64,000 nucleotides of DNA from Streptomyces sp. NBC_00271 (GTDB lineage: Bacteria; Actinomycetota; Actinomycetes; Streptomycetales; Streptomycetaceae), in assembly GCF_036178845.1 (NCBI RefSeq), contig NZ_CP108070.1:7688001-7752000 (forward strand), read 5' to 3'. How positions within the stretch are numbered: position 1 is the stretch's first letter; each line of letters starts with the position of its first letter. A model generated the notes under the pieces. The model had not been told where the DNA came from and made no database searches. It saw only the letters and a program-made list of their open reading frames with translations. The translations under genes were made by a program, and so were the position numbers. Positions 34,460 through 42,669 of this stretch are shown one piece after another.

Positions 34460-34990
34460 GTGTCCAGCCGTACCCGTGCCCGGAGGCGCACCCAGAAGGT
34501 GCCCGCCGGGATCACCACTGTCCGTATCCCGCGCCAGCGCGGGCGCCGCTCCGCTCAGTCGTTCGTCGTCGTCGTACCCGAACGGCCCTCCCTGGCCGGC
34601 GAGATGGCCGCCGGCCTGGCGCTGATGGTGTGGGATCACCGTCGCCGGCTTGCTCCGCTCGCCCTCGCCGTCGCGGCGCTGCCGCTGACTGCGCTTCTGC
34701 ACTGGTGGGCGTGGTGGTCCGGGCTGATCCTCGCCCCGCTGGCCGCCGCCCCGGCAGCGTGGCTGGCGTTCGTCCTGCTGCGCCGACCTGCCGGCCGCTC
34801 CGTCCTGCTGTGGCGCCTGGGTCTGACCTTGGGGGCCACGTCGGTGCTGACCTGGCTGGCGATGGCCGCCGCGTTCGGCCCGCTCGCCGGGCCGCTCCTC
34901 ACGCTGTGGCTGATCACCACCATCGCCGCCCAGGTGGCGTGGCTGGTCATCCGCAGGTCCGACGGTCAACACGTCCACACAGAGGCGTGA
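34460..34990 (+). CDS. Small multi-spanning membrane protein (Spd-like)
   Basis: A 176-aa protein from GTG 34460. A basic N-terminus (SSRTRARRRTQKVP) precedes three or four membrane helices at about 65-165 (LAPLALAVAALPLTALL, LILAPLAAAPAAWLAFVL, LGATSVLTWLAMAAAF, LWLITTIAAQVAWLV). It fits the spread (Spd) proteins that act with TraB in mycelial transfer, by topology and position rather than by sequence family. Confidence 0.7.
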   Translation: MSSRTRARRRTQKVPAGITTVRIPRQRGRRSAQSFVVVVPERPSLAGEMAAGLALMVWDHRRRLAPLALAVAALPLTALLHWWAWWSGLILAPLAAAPAAWLAFVLLRRPAGRSVLLWRLGLTLGATSVLTWLAMAAAFGPLAGPLLTLWLITTIAAQVAWLVIRRSDGQHVHTEA

Positions 34991-35022
34991 CCAGCCCTTT
35001 TTCTCGAAGGAGTGTTCCACCC

Positions 35023-35478
35023 GTGACCGAGCAGAACCCCGCGCCGCTGCGTGACGTGGCGGCCAACCCGAACGCCTTCACCACCTACCTGAAGAGCCAC
35101 CAGAGCAGCCTTCTGGACTCGGAGGACAGCCTGGCCGTCCTCGCTCGCGAAGCGAGGGTCCACTGCCGCAACACTCGCGTGGACGGTGATCGCTGGTACC
35201 ACCCCCGGATGCGGTCCGCGCAGGTCGAGAAGTCGATGCGGCGCGTCCTGAAACACCTCGAAGCGGCTGCCGCCGAGATGGAGAAGGCCACCGCCGCGCG
35301 GCACGCGTTCGAGGAGGACGTGCGGACCCTGCCCGGCAAGCGCCGGCAGAAGGCCCTGGAGAAGGCCCGCAAGAAGGGCGCCGTCCCGGCCCAGGCGGTC
35401 AACAGCACCACCGTGCCGCAGTCGCCGCGCTACTCGAGCCCTGCCTCCGTCTTCGATCTCGGAAAGGAGAGCGCGTGA
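35023..35478 (+). CDS. AICE helical protein
   Basis: A 151-aa protein; the GTG at 35023 has AAGGAG about 10 bp upstream. Largely helical with a central coiled-coil tendency (VEKSMRRVLKHLEAAAAEME) and a basic stretch (GKRRQKALEKARKKGA). It overlaps the next gene by 4 bp. Unknown function; transfer-operon context. Confidence 0.65.
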   Translation: MTEQNPAPLRDVAANPNAFTTYLKSHQSSLLDSEDSLAVLAREARVHCRNTRVDGDRWYHPRMRSAQVEKSMRRVLKHLEAAAAEMEKATAARHAFEEDVRTLPGKRRQKALEKARKKGAVPAQAVNSTTVPQSPRYSSPASVFDLGKESA

Positions 35479-35720
35479 GCACGTCGATGCCCGCCCGGCC
35501 GCTCACCAAGGAGGAACTGCGCAAGCAGCGCAGCCGCGAGTACCTGATGCGGCAGCAGCAGCGGTTCATCGACCGGCACGGCGAGGACTTGGGCGTCCTC
35601 TACTTCGTGCTGATGCTGCTCCAGACGCACGGCAGCAAGGCGTACAAGCGGGGCGATGTGCAGTCGCTGCGGCTGCTCGCCCACGACTTGAACGCGATCT
35701 ACACCAAGCACACGGCGTAA
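35475..35720 (+). CDS. Small AICE protein
   Basis: An 81-aa helical protein from GTG 35475, coupled to the preceding gene by GTGA. It has a basic N-terminal half (TKEELRKQRSREYLMRQQQR) and a hydrophobic helix (DLGVLYFVLMLLQT), too short to be sure of membrane insertion. It ends just before a hairpin. Confidence 0.65.
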   Translation: MSTSMPARPLTKEELRKQRSREYLMRQQQRFIDRHGEDLGVLYFVLMLLQTHGSKAYKRGDVQSLRLLAHDLNAIYTKHTA

Positions 35721-35736
35721 CCGCCACGACCGTGCG

Positions 35737-35770
35737 AAAGAGGGGTCCAGTTGCCGCGGGGCCCCTCTTT
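35737..35770 (+). terminator. Hairpin after first transfer operon block
   Basis: AAAGAGGGG ... CCCCTCTTT with GGTCC/GGGGCC pairing inside. T bases at the 3' arm give a weak T tract. It separates the small genes from the charged 649-aa protein. Confidence 0.75.
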
Positions 35771-35871
35771 GGAACCTCCAAGGCGCAGGCGCCCAGGCAC
35801 CTAGACGCCCAGGCGCGCACGCGCGTACGCGAACCAACCACTCTCCGTCAAGACTTGAGAGGAGGGAATCC

Positions 35872-37821
35872 GTGTCCGACGACACCGAGGGAAGGTTGAT
35901 CCACTTCCCCGCCGGCGACGATGTGACAAGTCGACCGCCGGTGATCCCGGATCTAGGGCGTCTCTACGGCCCCGACGAGATACAGCCGGAGACTCCAGAA
36001 GAGACCACGCTGGAGCTCCCGGCGATCCCGCAACCGATGGACCCCCAGCTGGCGATGGCCTCCACGCTGCCGAATGTCGTGGTCTCCGGCGGGAACGGCG
36101 AAGCGGGTGGCGAAGCGCAGGGCGAGTTCAGCCCCCGCGCCCCGCTTGCCGAGCGGTTGGGGGCCTGGCTCGACTACCGCATCCGCCTCGGACAGGCCCG
36201 TATGGAAGCGGAGGCGCCGCTGCGGGAGGCCGAGATTGCCCACAAGGCAGCCCGGCTGGAGGCGCAGACCAAGCGGGACCTGGCGCTGCTGGAAGCGCAG
36301 AACAAGCTCCGCGCGGCGCAGTTGAAGGCCCAGGCGGACCGGGCGGGAGCCAAGGGCAAGGCGGACGCCGACCGGGCGAAGGCGGCGGGGAAGGCATCCG
36401 CCGCCGGCATGGGTGCGGACAAGGGACGATCCAAGCGAGGTCCGCAGGGGACCCCGCCGAAACCTCAGCCCAAGCCTGCACCGAAGCCTCGGCCCAAGCC
36501 GGCGCCGAAGCCAGACGACAAGGCGAAGGCGAGGGCGGTCGCCGACCGCAGGAAGGCGCAGAACAAGGCCGCTGCCGACAAGACCAAGGCCAGGGCCCAG
36601 GAGCGGGCCGCGGCAGCCAAGGCCAACGAGCGGAAACGTCGGGCGGACGACAAGGCCCGCGAGGACCTGCGCAAAGCTGCCGACCAGCGCAAGGCTGACA
36701 AGCAGGCGTCCAAGACTGCCGACCAGAAGGCCAGGGACGATCAGCGCAAGCGGGACGAGAAGTCCCGTGATGACCGCAAGAAGGACAAGGCCGCAGGCGA
36801 GCGCCAGTCCGACAAGACCGCCGACCGCAAGCGCAAGCAGGGCGGGAAAGACGGCGAAGCGGACCGCGAGAAGCCAGGCAAGGCCGACCTCCGTAAGGGC
36901 GACAAGAAGGACGGCACGGAGAAGGACTCCGGGAAGCCGGGGGACGGTAAGCCGAAGGACGCGCCAAAGGGCGCCCCTGATGCGCCTTCTGGCGGCCCCG
37001 AGGGTGACGAGGCGAGGAAGCCGAAGGGCGCCAAGAGCGGTCCGGAGGAAGCGGCTGGCGGCCCCGAGGGGACGAAGCCGGACGGCGCCCCCGGCAAGGG
37101 CGCTGGCGGCAAGGCCGGGCCGGATGCCGAGGAGGCCGCGAGGCCGGGCGAGGACGGGCCCAAGAGGGGCCGTTTCTGGGAGAAGTTCGGCAAGAAGAAC
37201 CCTGACCCGGAGAAGCCCCGCGGCCCCATCCCGGCGGAAGAGGCCGGTATCACCGTCGAGCGCGCCGACACCCCGCCGACGACCGGGCAGCGCGGCCAGT
37301 CCCGGCAGTCGGCCGAACCGATTGCACCCGGCCCCCAGGGGTTGCCGGCCGCGCCGGAGCCGCACACACAGCGACCCGGCACCGGCAGCCCAGTCCCGCA
37401 GGAGAACGCCATGAGCGCAACCACTGGTCAGTCGCAGATGGCCGCCCAGCACCGGGCGGCCATCACCATCTACGAGTTCATGGACGAGATGGAGGAGATC
37501 TCCGTCCAGGCAGGTGAGGACCGCGACATCGCGGAGAAGCTGGCGGAAGCGCTCATCAGGATTGCCCGGGAGCTGCGCCAGATGTCCGCTGAACTCGCCG
37601 CTGACGACAACATCGTCAAAGAGGTGGTCGACGCGGTCGCGGACCTCGCTGACTCCGCCGCCGATATGGCGGCCCAGGCGGTCCACTTCGCGCAGAGCTG
37701 CAAGACGTCCGCCGAATACGCCTTCACCGCCTACCGGTGGGTCAACCAGGTCTACGGCGAAGACGTCCAGGCCATGAGCGCGTCCGGCCTGTCCATGGCT
37801 TCGGCCGCGAGTCACCACTAG
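35872..37821 (+). CDS. 649-aa highly charged low-complexity protein
   Basis: The GTG at 35872 has GAGGAGGG 6 bp upstream. Four parts are visible. Residues 1-95 are an acidic, Pro-rich head. Residues 95-165 are a heptad-like coiled coil (ARLEAQTKRDLALLEAQNKL). Residues 165-500 are extremely rich in Lys, Asp, Ala, Arg and Gly (runs such as KAADQRKADKQASKTADQKA) and surely disordered. Residues 510-649 are a folded helical tail (AITIYEFMDEMEEISVQAGE, ELAADDNIVKEVVDAVADLA). No enzyme motif. Position just before TraB suggests a structural or DNA-coating transfer protein. High charge makes alternate frames look open, but RBS and context favour this one. Confidence 0.7.
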   Translation: MSDDTEGRLIHFPAGDDVTSRPPVIPDLGRLYGPDEIQPETPEETTLELPAIPQPMDPQLAMASTLPNVVVSGGNGEAGGEAQGEFSPRAPLAERLGAWLDYRIRLGQARMEAEAPLREAEIAHKAARLEAQTKRDLALLEAQNKLRAAQLKAQADRAGAKGKADADRAKAAGKASAAGMGADKGRSKRGPQGTPPKPQPKPAPKPRPKPAPKPDDKAKARAVADRRKAQNKAAADKTKARAQERAAAAKANERKRRADDKAREDLRKAADQRKADKQASKTADQKARDDQRKRDEKSRDDRKKDKAAGERQSDKTADRKRKQGGKDGEADREKPGKADLRKGDKKDGTEKDSGKPGDGKPKDAPKGAPDAPSGGPEGDEARKPKGAKSGPEEAAGGPEGTKPDGAPGKGAGGKAGPDAEEAARPGEDGPKRGRFWEKFGKKNPDPEKPRGPIPAEEAGITVERADTPPTTGQRGQSRQSAEPIAPGPQGLPAAPEPHTQRPGTGSPVPQENAMSATTGQSQMAAQHRAAITIYEFMDEMEEISVQAGEDRDIAEKLAEALIRIARELRQMSAELAADDNIVKEVVDAVADLADSAADMAAQAVHFAQSCKTSAEYAFTAYRWVNQVYGEDVQAMSASGLSMASAASHH

Positions 37822-37831
37822 GAGGATTCCC

Positions 37832-38251
37832 GTGGGCGAGATCGAGCCCGCCAAGAGCAGCGCACCCGAGCCTGCCAGCGGTGACAGCAATTACAACCGG
37901 CTCCAGCAGCGGCTGAAGGGCTTCGCCGAGGGCATGGACATGGCCAAGACGTTGATGGATCAGCTCAGTACGCGCATCCGGATGAATGCCTCCCGGGCGC
38001 AGGACGTCGCTTCCAACGCCGCCGACACCGAATTCGACAAACAGCCCGTCGCCTTGGCGTCCGCCGTATCCGTCGCGCTGGGAGGCATGGGGGTGGACGT
38101 CAAGCGGCTGACGGAGCAGGCCAGCAAGGTTTCCGCGAAGGCGGCGGATGCCCAGGCGACGCATCAGCGGCTTTACGCATCGCTGCACAACGTGCGCTCC
38201 AGGCGAAAGGAGCGCACCCCGAAACCCGGTGCATTCAACCGGCACAGCTGA
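37832..38251 (+). CDS. Helical AICE transfer protein
   Basis: A 139-aa protein; the GTG at 37832 lies 10 bp after the preceding stop, with AGGAGG overlapping it. It is predicted almost wholly helical (LQQRLKGFAEGMDMAKTLMD, VKRLTEQASKVSAKAADAQA) with a basic C-terminus. It resembles the folded tail of the preceding protein in style. It probably assembles with it; no family recognised. Confidence 0.65.
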   Translation: MGEIEPAKSSAPEPASGDSNYNRLQQRLKGFAEGMDMAKTLMDQLSTRIRMNASRAQDVASNAADTEFDKQPVALASAVSVALGGMGVDVKRLTEQASKVSAKAADAQATHQRLYASLHNVRSRRKERTPKPGAFNRHS

Positions 38252-38262
38252 CAGAACACGCC

Positions 38263-38292
38263 AGAGGGCGGCCCCGGACCGGGCCGCCCTCT
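38263..38292 (+). terminator. Strong hairpin before traB
   Basis: AGAGGGCGGCCC, six-base loop, GGGCCGCCCTCT. There is no T run. It lies 28 bp upstream of the traB start. Confidence 0.75.
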
Positions 38293-38320
38293 GCTCTTGC
38301 CCGGAACCAGGAGGTTTTTC

Positions 38321-40402
38321 GTGTCCGCCACTGACATCGCATGGCGCACGCCCCGCAGTGTCGTCCTGGAGCGCTGGATGTACGCGGCGGGCGCGCCCGT
38401 GCTGGCCATCGCCCCCAACGCCTCCCCGGACGGCACGGTCAACGGCGCCATCCTCGCGGCCGGAGCCGCCGCGACGGCGCTGGCCGCCAAGAAGCTGCAC
38501 GACGGCGCGCACGGCGCCGGCCGCACGCTGATCCGGCTGTCGCCTCTGGTGACGGCCCTGGGGGTCGACGTCTTCGCGTTGCAGACGTCCGGCTGGGGCC
38601 CGGATGCGCTGCTGGCCGCGGGCTGGGCCGCCCTCGGCGTGCTGCTCTCCCCGCTGTCGCGGACCTCCCGCAAGGGCCGCACCCCTGTCCTGACGCACGT
38701 CGCCGTCCCGCAACTGGCCCCGGCAGCGGAGCCCGAGCTCCCGGCGGACTGGGGTGCCGATGACTTCACCCAGGGCGTCCGGTACCTGTGGGAGCGCGCG
38801 GGCAGGCCGGGCCGCACGGTCGTCGCCCACGTCGAACGCCACCCGGGCATGCCGCACGACTTCACGATGATGCTGCGCGCCTCCGAGGAGGGCCGCCCCG
38901 TCACCCACCTGAGTGAGGTCGACGTGGCCGCCGCCTTCGGTGTCGAGCCGGAAGAGGTGCAGATCCTGCGCACCCAGCGCACTGCGGGCCGCCCCTCGGG
39001 CCCGGGCTGGGCGGAAGTCCGCGTTACACCCGACGCTGCCGCCCGGCCGCGGCAGGCACTGACCGACGCCGAATGGTGGGACCTCAAGGTCGGTCACGCC
39101 AAGGGCCCGGTCCCGAACACAAAGTTCGTAAGGAAGGGCCGCGATACGCAGCGCGGCTTCACCTACTGGATCGCGCGCACCACGGACGGCGGCGAGCCGC
39201 TGTGGGACACCGCGGCCATGTGCGCCGTCCTCGGGGTCAAGCCCGAGGACAACGTCGTGCAGTTCTACGACGACGGCGACCAGGTCATGGCGCAAGTCTG
39301 GGACGTCTCCCCGCTGTCCAAGGTCTACCCGGCGAGCAGGGACCTGCTGACGCCAGGAGGCGATGGCCGGTACGTGGTCGGCTTCCTGGAGAACGGCCAG
39401 CCCGCCCGCGGGCGCGTCTACACACCGCGCGGCGCGGCTCACGACATGTACATCGCGCCGTCCGGCGGCGGCAAGACGGAGCTGATCGGAGCGGCGGCAG
39501 CGGCCTACGCCAACTGGGGCGCGATCGTGATGGTGGCCGCCGAAGCGCCGGACGGCAAGACGCGGATGCTCGCCGAGCACGTCGCCCGGCTCGGGTACGG
39601 GCCGCTGTACATGGTGCGCCTGCTGCGCATGCTCATCGCGCTGATGGAGATCCGCGGCGAGATGCCGTGGGCCGATGGCGGCTACCACGACTGGAGCCCG
39701 GACGCCGTCGGCTGCCCCTACCTGCCGCTCAAGGCGCTGCTGGACGAGTTCCTGTCCGCGGCCCGCCACGCGATATACGGGGCGGAGATCACCGACCTCG
39801 GCGAGCAGGTCACGGTCAAGGGCCGCAAGTACGGCATCGGCCTGGGCGTCGGAGCCCAGTCCGCCGAAGTGCAGGACGGCTTCACCCGCCTCATGGCGGA
39901 GAACATCCGGGAGAACTCCATCCCGGTCCTGCTCCGCACCCCGCCCGGCCGGATCACCGAGGAATTCAAGGCCCTCGGCTTCCCGAAGGCCAAGATCCCC
40001 GAGCCGCTGCCGCGCACTTTCACCAGCCTGAAGGCCACCGGCCGCTTCGACCGCATCATGAACGGCGAAGCCGAGCCCCCGGCGGACCCGAACACGGGCG
40101 GCGTCGGCTGGATCATCGAAGGCAACGAGGCGCCCCGGCTGCGCACGCTCCAGGTGTTCGCCCCCGGCCAGAGCATCGACCACCTCTTCCCCGGCCTGGT
40201 GGCCCACCTCACCGACCACGAGATCCGCGAGCTGGACAAGCGCGGCCTGTGGGGCGACTGGAACGCACCCGACCCCGACCTCATCGAGCCCGCAGCCGGA
40301 ACCAAGACGGGCGGGCGCGGCAAGAGGCCACGCCGCACCGGCACAGCGGGATCCGCCGCGCTGGCCGAGGCCGAGGCGCTCATGAAATCGGTCATGGACT
40401 GA
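38321..40402 (+). CDS. traB: TraB-type FtsK-like DNA translocase
   Basis: A 693-aa protein; the GTG at 38321 has AGGAGG about 7 bp upstream. Two membrane segments lie within the first ~110 residues (AGAPVLAIAPNA, ILAAGAAATALAA, AAGWAALGVLLSPL). An FtsK/SpoIIIE motor follows, with P-loop APSGGGKTEL near residue 380 and a Walker B-like region LPLKALLDEFL around 470. TraB alone moves double-stranded DNA between Streptomyces cells by recognising clt repeats, without a relaxase. This is the AICE transfer ATPase. The final helix-turn-helix seen in some TraB proteins is not obvious; the C-terminus is a basic linker and a short helix (AALAEAEALMKSVMD). Confidence 0.88.
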   Translation: MSATDIAWRTPRSVVLERWMYAAGAPVLAIAPNASPDGTVNGAILAAGAAATALAAKKLHDGAHGAGRTLIRLSPLVTALGVDVFALQTSGWGPDALLAAGWAALGVLLSPLSRTSRKGRTPVLTHVAVPQLAPAAEPELPADWGADDFTQGVRYLWERAGRPGRTVVAHVERHPGMPHDFTMMLRASEEGRPVTHLSEVDVAAAFGVEPEEVQILRTQRTAGRPSGPGWAEVRVTPDAAARPRQALTDAEWWDLKVGHAKGPVPNTKFVRKGRDTQRGFTYWIARTTDGGEPLWDTAAMCAVLGVKPEDNVVQFYDDGDQVMAQVWDVSPLSKVYPASRDLLTPGGDGRYVVGFLENGQPARGRVYTPRGAAHDMYIAPSGGGKTELIGAAAAAYANWGAIVMVAAEAPDGKTRMLAEHVARLGYGPLYMVRLLRMLIALMEIRGEMPWADGGYHDWSPDAVGCPYLPLKALLDEFLSAARHAIYGAEITDLGEQVTVKGRKYGIGLGVGAQSAEVQDGFTRLMAENIRENSIPVLLRTPPGRITEEFKALGFPKAKIPEPLPRTFTSLKATGRFDRIMNGEAEPPADPNTGGVGWIIEGNEAPRLRTLQVFAPGQSIDHLFPGLVAHLTDHEIRELDKRGLWGDWNAPDPDLIEPAAGTKTGGRGKRPRRTGTAGSAALAEAEALMKSVMD

Positions 40403-40424
40403 CCAGCAACGCCAACGAACGGAC

Positions 40425-40456
40425 GGAACCCCAGGGGCCACACCCCCAGGGGTTCC
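40425..40456 (+). terminator. Hairpin after traB
   Basis: GGAACCCC ... GGGGTTCC with additional inner AGGGG/CCCC pairing, 23 bp after the traB stop and 42 bp before the next start. Confidence 0.7.
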
Positions 40457-40498
40457 TGCTTCTCCCGATCCACCCACCCGATTCGAAGGGAGCACGTC

Positions 40499-40810
40499 AT
40501 GAACCGGACGGACCCGCCGGGCATCCTCGCCCCTCACATCCCTGCCGACACCTGGAACCGCGCACAGGCGATCGGACAGCCCGTCGTCATCGTCGTCCAG
40601 ACCACCGACCCCAACGCCATCGCCTGGCGCCGGGTCCTGGTCCCGTTCGCCATCGCCGGCGCCGTCGTCCTCGGAGGCTGGGGACTGGTCGCCGCGCTGT
40701 GCGCGCTGATGGACGCCGCCGCCCACACCGCCACCGTCATCGCCGGCGCCGCCGGACCCGTCGGGGCCGGCGGCATCACCCTCAAACTCGCCCGCGGCAA
40801 GGGCGAATGA
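40499..40810 (+). CDS. Small membrane protein after TraB
   Basis: A 103-aa protein; the ATG at 40499 has GAAGGGAG upstream. One or two membrane helices (VLVPFAIAGAVVLGGWGLVA, TVIAGAAGPVGAGGITL). Position suggests a spread or transfer accessory. Unrecognised family. Confidence 0.65.
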   Translation: MNRTDPPGILAPHIPADTWNRAQAIGQPVVIVVQTTDPNAIAWRRVLVPFAIAGAVVLGGWGLVAALCALMDAAAHTATVIAGAAGPVGAGGITLKLARGKGE

Positions 40811-40813
40811 AGC

Positions 40814-40861
40814 CCGGAGCGGGCCGCCCACATCTCGGCAAAAGATCGCGGCCCGCTCCGG
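40814..40861 (+). terminator. Hairpin before methyltransferase gene
   Basis: CCGGAGCGGGCCGC and its exact reverse complement are separated by 20 bp containing AAAAGATC. Located between the transfer and replication blocks. Confidence 0.7.
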
Positions 40862-40899
40862 CAGTCCAGTCCCTTCCCAGAGATCTGGAGACCTCCAGC

Positions 40900-41628
40900 A
40901 TGACCCAACCCACCGACATCCGGCGAGCGCACGGCTTACGGCCGCGAGTGCTGGATGTGTTCTCCTGCGCCGGCGGCGCCGGTACCGGCTACCAGCGGGC
41001 AGGGTTCGACGTGGACGGCGTCGACATTGCCGACCGCCCCAACTACCCCTTCCCGTACCACCGGGGGGACGCCCTCGAATACCTCACCCACCTGATCACC
41101 ATGGGGGACATCGAGCGGTACACGCTCGTCCACGCCTCCCCGCCGTGCCAGGACCAGTGCGCCCTGACCGTGGGAACCAACCGCTCGCAAGGGTGGGGCG
41201 GCACCCATGAGGACCTGGTGGCCCCCACCCGTGACCTGCTCGACAAGACCGGGCTGCCGTACGTCATCGAGCAGCCCAACGGCCGCGCGACGATTCGCAA
41301 AGACCTGACCCTGTGCGGCGAGATGTTCGGGCTCGGAGTCATCCGCCACCGCAACTTCGAGTTGGGCGGCTGGACGCTTGCCCGGCCGGCGCACCTCCCG
41401 CACCGGGGGCGCGTGCGCGGGTGGCGACACGGCGAGTACTTCGACGGCCCGTACGTGGCCGCGTACGGCAACGGCGGGGGCAAGCCATCCATCCCCGAAC
41501 TGCAAGCGGCGATGGGCATCACGTGGACCGACGTCCGCGAGGAGCTGAACGAGGCCATCCCGCCCGCCTACACCGAGTGGATCGGCCGCGGCTACCTCGC
41601 CGCACTCGCGCTGCGGGAGGCAGCGTGA
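40900..41628 (+). CDS. Cytosine-C5 DNA methyltransferase-like protein
   Basis: A 242-aa protein; the ATG at 40900 has GGAG about 9 bp upstream. It has the AdoMet site LDVFSCAGGAGTGYQRAG (motif I) and the catalytic Cys in HASPPCQ (motif IV). The ENV motif VI is replaced by VIEQPNG. It is shorter than typical Dcm enzymes and has little room for a target-recognition domain, like many phage versions. It may mark element DNA against host restriction, or act on a narrow target. It begins the run of coupled replication genes. Confidence 0.82.
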   Translation: MTQPTDIRRAHGLRPRVLDVFSCAGGAGTGYQRAGFDVDGVDIADRPNYPFPYHRGDALEYLTHLITMGDIERYTLVHASPPCQDQCALTVGTNRSQGWGGTHEDLVAPTRDLLDKTGLPYVIEQPNGRATIRKDLTLCGEMFGLGVIRHRNFELGGWTLARPAHLPHRGRVRGWRHGEYFDGPYVAAYGNGGGKPSIPELQAAMGITWTDVREELNEAIPPAYTEWIGRGYLAALALREAA

Positions 41629-41894
41629 CCGCCCCGCCCACCGAACTGGCCCTGTTCGACACCGAGAGCGCCCCGGAGCAGACGCCCGGGGCGGTCCGCT
41701 ACCAGGCCGCCGACACCGCCGCCTACGGCCGAGCCCTGGCCGGGGACGGCTACGCCTGGCTGACCCGCATCCTGCCGCCGCCCGCACCGCTGCCCTGCCC
41801 GCGCTGCCGCCGCCCGATGCGGCTGGGCACCGTGCCGCTGCTGTGGGAGTGCGCCCCCTGCGACACCCGTGACGAAGGGAGGAACCGCACGTGA
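41625..41894 (+). CDS. Zinc-ribbon small protein
   Basis: An 89-aa protein from GTG 41625, overlapping the methyltransferase stop by 4 bp. The C-terminus holds a CxxC pair twice (LPCPRCRRPM and WECAPCD), a zinc ribbon. It probably binds nucleic acid or a replication partner. It overlaps the next gene by 4 bp. Confidence 0.68.
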   Translation: MTAPPTELALFDTESAPEQTPGAVRYQAADTAAYGRALAGDGYAWLTRILPPPAPLPCPRCRRPMRLGTVPLLWECAPCDTRDEGRNRT

Positions 41895-42160
41895 CCAGCA
41901 AGAAGAAGGAGGAAGCGTCCACGCCCCCGTCCGGGGCCCGGCTCACCTATCCGGATGGCAGCTGGCACGCCCGCTGCGAGATCTGCCGGCAGCCGCGCAA
42001 CCCGCTGTTCCAGACCACCCCGGAGACCCACCGCATCGAGCGATCGGACAAACCGGTCGCGGCGCAGGTATGCCTGCGCTGCTGGTCGCGGTTGCACATC
42101 GACGCCGACGACGAATGCCCGCACTGCGGCAAGGACATCACCGAGGAACCGCTGTGGTGA
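41891..42160 (+). CDS. Zinc-finger small protein
   Basis: An 89-aa protein from GTG 41891. Three Cys pairs (CEIC, CLRC, CPHC) would coordinate one or two zinc ions, like phage-type HNH-adjacent or DNA-binding finger proteins, but no HNH residues are visible. Coupled to both neighbours. Confidence 0.68.
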   Translation: MTSKKKEEASTPPSGARLTYPDGSWHARCEICRQPRNPLFQTTPETHRIERSDKPVAAQVCLRCWSRLHIDADDECPHCGKDITEEPLW

Positions 42161-42669
42161 CCACACTCGAGACCCTGGCCCAGGAGTACACGCGCCTCAC
42201 CGACGAGCGCGGCGAGCTCGCCGCAGCCCTCCGCAAGGCAGGTGACGCGAGCCCTGAGAGCAGGGCCCGGCTCGCTTCGGTGGACCGCCGGCTGCGTGAT
42301 CTGGTGGCTGCTCCGCCGCCCGGTTACATCCTGCCGAAGGCCGCCGCTGATCTGGTCGCACATGCCCAGGCGCACGGCTGGCTGACGCTCGTGCAGTGGA
42401 CGCCACCCGGCTACGGAGGCGAGCCGTTCGTGAGCGTCCAGGTGGGCCGCCTCCTGCATGCGGGAGAGCAGTCCGGCGCCCGCGGAGACCGGTGGACCTA
42501 CAACGTGACCTGGCATTCCCGTGACTGCGCGCCGGGAAGGGTGCGGCTGTTCGGGCGGCACCTGGCCACGACGCCGGAACAGCCGTGGCTGCACGACGGG
42601 CCGTCGGTGAAGGCGATCTGCGCCGTCATCGCCCAGCATCCCGCACCCCGGGATGGCGGTGCACCGTGA
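42157..42669 (+). CDS. AICE replication-block protein of unknown function
   Basis: A 170-aa protein; the GTG at 42157 (or the GTG three bases earlier) overlaps the preceding stop. The N-terminus is a coiled coil (LETLAQEYTRLTDERGELAA); the rest is alpha/beta (AHGWLTLVQWTPPGYG, WTYNVTWHSRD). Unrecognised. It ends in GTGA overlap with the polymerase gene. Confidence 0.65.
   Translation: MTTLETLAQEYTRLTDERGELAAALRKAGDASPESRARLASVDRRLRDLVAAPPPGYILPKAAADLVAHAQAHGWLTLVQWTPPGYGGEPFVSVQVGRLLHAGEQSGARGDRWTYNVTWHSRDCAPGRVRLFGRHLATTPEQPWLHDGPSVKAICAVIAQHPAPRDGGAP

Noticed and set aside
37742..40831. A 1029-codon minus-strand frame
   Set aside because: Antisense to traB and neighbours, which carry RBSs and P-loop motifs.
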